NCBI GenBank assembly: GCA_964544285.1
Contig: CAZJAQ010000001.1
Location: forward strand, 38,544-102,543
Direction: 5' to 3'
DNA length: 64,000 bases
DNA from: CAYGVX01 sp964544285
Lineage (GTDB): Archaea > Thermoproteota > Bathyarchaeia > Bathyarchaeales > SOJC01
In this document: positions 60,535 through 64,000 of the stretch, piece by piece
Numbering within the stretch: position 1 is the first letter of the stretch
How the letters are laid out: each line of letters starts with the position of its first letter
Notes under the pieces: generated by a model
The model's database searches: none
Seen by the model: the letters and a program-made list of their open reading frames with translations, nothing else
What the model was told of the DNA's origin: nothing
Position numbers and translations under genes: made by a program

Positions 60535-60578
60535 GAAACATCGCCTATAGTATAAGTATTTTTGCTTTAAACTTTTGC

Positions 60579-61253
60579 TCAGTCTTGGGGGGCGGGTTTC
60601 GCTTGAGGTTTGAAGAGCCTCTTCTCATAAGCAGACTTCGGCTTGAACCTAATTCCATACTGCGTCGCTGTTCTGCGTTCCACGTTCTTCGCCCTAGCTA
60701 CGGCTCTTGCAACCCGTGTCTTCGAAGGTCTCCGAATTCTAAAGGGTTTTACGGGAACTGGCGTGAAGGGTTTCTCTACTGACTTGGTTGCTCTACGTTT
60801 TCTTCGAGGCGTCTGCGCTGTTTCTCCTTCCTTCAGTTCCTTTTTGAAGGTAACAACTCGCTCCTTCAAATCCACGCTCTGAACTTTCCAGCCAGCATTC
60901 GTCCAAGAGTAACCTTGGGAAGTTGCTTTGCTGTTGTTCCACCACTCTTCGCTGCGTAGAGCGCCGAAAGGTAAGTCACTGTTGATTATTCCTTCGATTC
61001 TAGCGAAGGTTAACGTCACCAAGCGGGTGAATTGTCCTCGACGCCACAAATACTCCCTCAAAGGAGCGTACTTCGAACCACCGCGTTTGGGTGCGACTAT
61101 TCTCCTAGCACAGTTCAGGCAGATAAGGTCTCTTCGTTCGCTCCACAAGTTCATGGTCATGCAGCTTCGGCAGTAGAGCTTCTTGCAAATGGGGCAATGC
61201 CTCAGTGAGTATAGGGATAGGACTCTGCCGCAGAGGGTGCATTCGTCTTTCAT
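60579..61253 (-). CDS. Zinc-finger protein fused to DUF7662-like domain
   Basis: 224 aa from the ATG at 61253. Eight cysteines at 5, 8, 20, 23, 28, 31, 45 and 48 form a double zinc module. Residues about 59-137 (KYAPLREYLWRRG, LTFARIEGIINSDLPFGA, EEWWNNS, AGWKVQSVDLKERVVTF) match the short bacterial domain I know as DUF7662 (number from memory). The last 80 residues are Arg/Lys/Pro-rich. Nucleic-acid binding is likely. A GTG at 61274 would add seven residues. Confidence 0.7.
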   Translation of the reverse strand: MKDECTLCGRVLSLYSLRHCPICKKLYCRSCMTMNLWSERRDLICLNCARRIVAPKRGGSKYAPLREYLWRRGQFTRLVTLTFARIEGIINSDLPFGALRSEEWWNNSKATSQGYSWTNAGWKVQSVDLKERVVTFKKELKEGETAQTPRRKRRATKSVEKPFTPVPVKPFRIRRPSKTRVARAVARAKNVERRTATQYGIRFKPKSAYEKRLFKPQAKPAPQD

Positions 61254-61315
61254 ACAAGAGATACTGATGTGCACGCATAGAAAAAGATGCTGATAATGGA
61301 CCTATTGAAGCTTAG

Positions 61316-61495
61316 TCATGGTGGAGGGAATAAGATTAGCAGAATAGCTAACAGAATTAGGAAAGTGTTGAGGAGCGATATTGCTTCTGCTGTTTTGCCT
61401 CTTCTCCAAAAAACCGCCAGTCCCACGAGCCCACATGCGATTAGAAGCACGACAATTGGAATCATAGCGATGTTGACAAACTGCAGTTCGAACAT
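61316..61495 (-). CDS. Small two-helix membrane protein (59 aa)
   Basis: MFELQFVNIAMIPIVVLLIA begins helix 1; WRRGKTAEAIS forms a basic loop and helix 2 ends ILLILFPPP. GAGGG lies 7 nt before the ATG at 61495, and AT-rich boxes at 61513-61533 provide a promoter. The plus-strand 82-codon frame over the same bases is a shadow. The rest of the gap to 61652 holds the promoter side of the glycosyltransferase. Function unknown. Confidence 0.65.
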   Translation of the reverse strand: MFELQFVNIAMIPIVVLLIACGLVGLAVFWRRGKTAEAISLLNTFLILLAILLILFPPP

Positions 61496-61652
61496 AAATT
61501 TTCCCTCAAGACAAAGTTTAAAATCTATACTTTAAAGATTTTTTGCAAGCTCTCGATTGAACTCCTCCATGCCCTTCGGTGTAGTTTTCGCATACGCACA
61601 CAACCCTATCAACAAGGGCTTAGAAAGGCACCTAAGAAGGTAAGGGATATTA

Positions 61653-62951
61653 TTGAGAATCGGGTTCTTCGTTTGGGAATACCCACCCGCTATAGTCGGC
61701 GGCTTGGGAACCTACGCTGACTACATCACCCGCGAGTTCATAAACATGGGACACGACGTCACAGTCTTCACCCTCAACCCTAGCAACCTAAAAACTCGAG
61801 AGGTGCACAAGGGCGTGGAGATACACCGCCCCAAAATCGCCGACGTCAGCAACGTCTTCCCAATGTTTGTCATCGACGACTTGCGAAAATGGGGAACCAA
61901 CATCCGCTTCTTCAACGACATCTTCATCTACAACGTCCTCAGCGCGACCAAGTTCATCAACAGCATCCTAAAGAAAGAGGGCTACAAATTCGACATCGCA
62001 TGCGTCCACGACTGGCTAAGCTGCATAGCAGGCATCATAACCAAGAACGAAACCAAGCTGCCCGTGGTCTTCCACGTGCACAGCACCGAATGGGGCAGAA
62101 GCGGAGGCTACGGCTCAGAAGTCGTCTCCCACCTCGAAACCGCCACAGCCCAAACCGCAGACCACATAATAACCGTCAGCGACGCCATGCGAGAAGACCT
62201 CATCCGCCACGGCTGGCCCGGCTCCAAAATCAGCGTCGTCTGGAACGGCGTCGACCCAAAACGCTACAACCCGGAGAAATGCAAGAAGGAAGACGTTGAA
62301 CGAATACGCAAAAAATACGGTGTCGACGATGGTTGGCGCATGGTTCTCTTCCTCGGACGGCTCACGTGGGTGAAGGGTGTGAGAAACCTCGTCCAAGCCA
62401 TGCCTATGGTTCTGAAAGAATATCCGAAGACCAAGCTTGTGATTCTTGGCAAGGGAGAGGAACAGAAAGACGTGATCGAGATGGCGCACAGACTTGGCAT
62501 ACACGACAGGGTGAATTGTTGCTTCGAGTTCGTGCCAGAAGACGAACGCATACTCCACTACGCCGCCGCAGACGTCTGCATCTTCCCATCGATCTACGAA
62601 CCCTTCGGCATAGTCAGCCTAGAAGCAATGTCGATGGCAAAGCCCGTAATCGTGGGCGCTCAAGGAGTAGTCGGCTTCCGAGAACAAGTCGTCTCGTCTG
62701 GACCTGAACAGAACGGCATCCACGTGAACGGCAACGACCCAGCAGACATCGCGTGGGGAATAAAAGAAACGTTGAAAGACCCTGAAAAGGCGAAGCAGTG
62801 GGGCGAAAACGGACGCAAACGCGTCATACAATACTTCACGTGGAGAAAGGCAGCGGAACAAACTCTGGAAGTATATCAGAGTATCGCGACGAAGGAACTG
62901 CAGACGCAGTGTGTCTCCTTAGAAGAAGTGCCTCCACGAAAAACATCTTAA
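61653..62951 (+). CDS. Family GT4 glycosyltransferase (glycogen synthase-like)
   Basis: 432 aa, GT-B fold. RIGFFVWEYPPAIVGGLGTYADYI forms the acceptor loop with the GGLG motif, HDWLSCIAG and FHVHSTEWGR follow, ITVSDAMREDL and WNGVDPKRYNP mark the linker, and EPFGIVSLEAMSMAKPVI is the donor EX7E motif. It may make a storage glucan or a surface glycan. TTG start at 61653; the ribosome site is weak (AAGGTAAGGG). The first 0.7 kb is C-rich at third positions like ProRS. The stop overlaps the HAD gene by 4 nt. Confidence 0.9.
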   Translation: MRIGFFVWEYPPAIVGGLGTYADYITREFINMGHDVTVFTLNPSNLKTREVHKGVEIHRPKIADVSNVFPMFVIDDLRKWGTNIRFFNDIFIYNVLSATKFINSILKKEGYKFDIACVHDWLSCIAGIITKNETKLPVVFHVHSTEWGRSGGYGSEVVSHLETATAQTADHIITVSDAMREDLIRHGWPGSKISVVWNGVDPKRYNPEKCKKEDVERIRKKYGVDDGWRMVLFLGRLTWVKGVRNLVQAMPMVLKEYPKTKLVILGKGEEQKDVIEMAHRLGIHDRVNCCFEFVPEDERILHYAAADVCIFPSIYEPFGIVSLEAMSMAKPVIVGAQGVVGFREQVVSSGPEQNGIHVNGNDPADIAWGIKETLKDPEKAKQWGENGRKRVIQYFTWRKAAEQTLEVYQSIATKELQTQCVSLEEVPPRKTS

Positions 62952-63625
62952 ACGTATTCCAGAAGCTCGGTCAAACTCCCAATCTTCTCAACATCTTCTT
63001 CTTTAACGGAGTCGTCGCGGTCAATAAGTAACGCCTTCAAACCGCATTTTTTGGCTCCCCTGTAGTCGTGTTCCACGCTGTCACCCACGAAGATAACTTC
63101 CTGAGGCTGGATACCCAGTTTCGTAATAGCATGCAAGAACATTTCCTTGCATGGCTTAATCTTTCCAACAGTATCTGAAGCTATCTCCACGTCGAAGAAC
63201 CCTGTCAACCCAACTTTCGACAAAATCTCTCTCACATCGCTTTCCAAACCATTCGTCACGAGACCGATTTTCAAGCCACCCTGCCTAAGCAATCGCAATG
63301 TTTCCCGGGCATCAGGGTAAAGTTCAACATCAGAATACTGCCACCATAGTTTCGCTATCCTCTCCGCCAAGAAGGGCACGTTGTCGCGAATTCCCAGATT
63401 ATTCAAGACATGCCCATTCCACTTATGCCAAAACGCTTCTCCGAGAATGGGCAGTTCCCCGATGTCTACGTTTTTCTCGGCAGCAGTTCTTGCTTGCTCA
63501 ATCTCCTCTGTCGAGCGTTCAATGCCCTGGGCTTTCAGTATCTTCCCCGTTACTTCAGAAACAGGTTGACCCTTCACTAACGTTCCTCCCAAGTCGAAGA
63601 GAACCGCCTTTATCTTCACTGCCAT
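62948..63625 (-). CDS. HAD-superfamily hydrolase
   Basis: 225 aa. Motif I is FDLGGTLV (nucleophile D11; the second Asp of the usual DxD is Gly13). Motif II is GLVTNG, motif III the lysine in VGKIKPCKEMF and motif IV VGDSVEHDYRGAKK. A C1 cap lies between. DxG variants occur among small phosphatases of this superfamily. The ATG at 63625 has GGGG 3 nt upstream; the longer frame to 63688 is unlikely. An AT box (63662-63671) fits its promoter. Confidence 0.88.
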   Translation of the reverse strand: MAVKIKAVLFDLGGTLVKGQPVSEVTGKILKAQGIERSTEEIEQARTAAEKNVDIGELPILGEAFWHKWNGHVLNNLGIRDNVPFLAERIAKLWWQYSDVELYPDARETLRLLRQGGLKIGLVTNGLESDVREILSKVGLTGFFDVEIASDTVGKIKPCKEMFLHAITKLGIQPQEVIFVGDSVEHDYRGAKKCGLKALLIDRDDSVKEEDVEKIGSLTELLEYV

Positions 63626-63864
63626 CAACCCCTGAAGAGCCTTCTCGTTGAAGAGAAGCTTGCTATTTAACGTTTTCTCGCCAAACATAACATGGACATT
63701 CGAGAATGCAAAGACTGCAAAAAATCTGGAGGCATAGAGTATTGAAAAAGTGCAGGGTAGAAGTCCTTGTTGTATGGCGTTTTTGGGCTGAAGGAGGATT
63801 TTCCTCGAGTAGAATTTGGCTGCTCTACGGTGCTTTTCTTGGTTTGCGATGCGAGGGATAGACT

Positions 63865-63878
63865 ATGACACATGTCAT
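63865..63878. promoter_or_regulatory. Third ATGAC-N4-GTCAT palindrome
   Basis: ATGACACATGTCAT matches the sites at 56105 and 56125 in both half-sites. It is followed immediately by CATATTTAAG, a TATA-like box pointing right, so it probably controls a gene starting beyond the window end. Confidence 0.6.
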
Positions 63879-63886
63879 ATTTAAGA

Positions 63887-63903
63887 GTGTTTCTCAGAAA
63901 CAC
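63887..63903. repeat. Perfect 8-bp inverted repeat
   Basis: GTGTTTCTCAGAAACAC is an 8+1+8 palindrome, close to the predicted transcript start of the 63876 TATA-like box. It could be a second operator. The whole stretch 63689-64000 has no convincing gene; a short leaderless-looking frame at 63692 (MDIRECKDCKKSGGIEY) stops after 17 codons. Confidence 0.5.
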
Positions 63904-64000
63904 GCATTGTCAATACTGATTGTTCTTTTCAATCCGTGATTCATAAGGCTTTTTTGATATGCTGACCGCTGTAGGCTTACAGTTGTAAGAAGCGTGATTT

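Noticed and set aside
61540..61650. Minus-strand frame ending GMEEFNRELAKNL
   Set aside because: It looks protein-like at its end, but has no usable ATG or GTG start and runs into the glycosyltransferase coding region after a stop.
63667..63903. 78-codon minus-strand frame
   Set aside because: It overlaps the HAD gene promoter and the palindromic sites and has low-complexity composition.
1..64000. CRISPR array, rRNA genes, insertion sequences, prophage or integrase
   Set aside because: No regularly spaced repeats, rRNA signatures, transposase or integrase motifs were seen on either strand.

Overview
The window reads as chromosomal DNA of an archaeon of the TACK group (Thermoproteota), most likely a Bathyarchaeia-type lineage assembled from a metagenome. 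The pointers are an S26e ribosomal protein (absent from Euryarchaeota), archaeal-type ThrRS and ProRS, a Clp1/Grc3 RNA kinase, a tRNA-Leu interrupted in the D arm, TATA boxes placed for very short or absent leaders, GGTGA/GGAGG ribosome sites, and heavy use of TTG starts. A run of exactly 100 N (6997-7096) marks a scaffold join. The lineage is an inference; no comparison could be run.

Layout. 1-14.5 kb: RNA 5'-kinase (cut by the window start), endonuclease III, a parvulin, a UbiD decarboxylase, a flavodiiron protein, a CBS protein, an ArsR-type regulator with palindromic sites, a Y-family polymerase, a secreted transglutaminase-like protein, a CoA-type Nudix enzyme and the TldD/TldE pair. 14.6-25.4 kb: an Fpg-like protein without the catalytic proline, a surface beta-propeller, a second transglutaminase-like protein, a molybdopterin oxidoreductase, pyroglutamyl peptidase, a candidate structured RNA and an aldehyde ferredoxin oxidoreductase. 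25.5-31.4 kb: an FtsX/LolD-type ABC module, a one-helix protein with the WWDYG motif of oligosaccharyltransferases, and a DsbD-like protein. 31.5-39.5 kb: class II aldolase plus a phosphofructokinase with pyrophosphate-type residues, a VIT-type transporter broken by an in-frame TAG, tRNA-Leu(CAA), ProRS, a phospholipid head-group transferase coupled to a PfkB kinase, and S26e. 39.5-51.6 kb: ThrRS, two aminotransferases with an FAD oxidase, a PKD-domain surface protein, UspA, a short GH3-like enzyme, nitroreductase and nicotinate phosphoribosyltransferase. 51.7-64 kb: a thiolase-like protein without catalytic residues next to a DUF35-HMG-CoA synthase fusion, a divergent regulator pair sharing tandem palindromes, a metallo-beta-lactamase-fold enzyme, MFS and VIT-like membrane proteins, DUF211, a zinc-finger/DUF7662-like fusion, a glycosyltransferase and a HAD phosphatase.

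The genes suggest an anaerobe with ferredoxin-linked aldehyde metabolism, oxygen detoxification, reversible PPi-linked glycolysis/gluconeogenesis, mevalonate-derived lipids and a glycosylated protein surface. Most units hold one to three genes, often convergent with 4-nt tail overlaps. The most unusual items are the thiolase-like/DUF35-HMGCS unit, the interrupted tRNA-Leu, the K-turn-like hairpin RNA at 22474-22557, the repeated ATGAC-N4-GTCAT palindrome and the WWDYG mini-protein.
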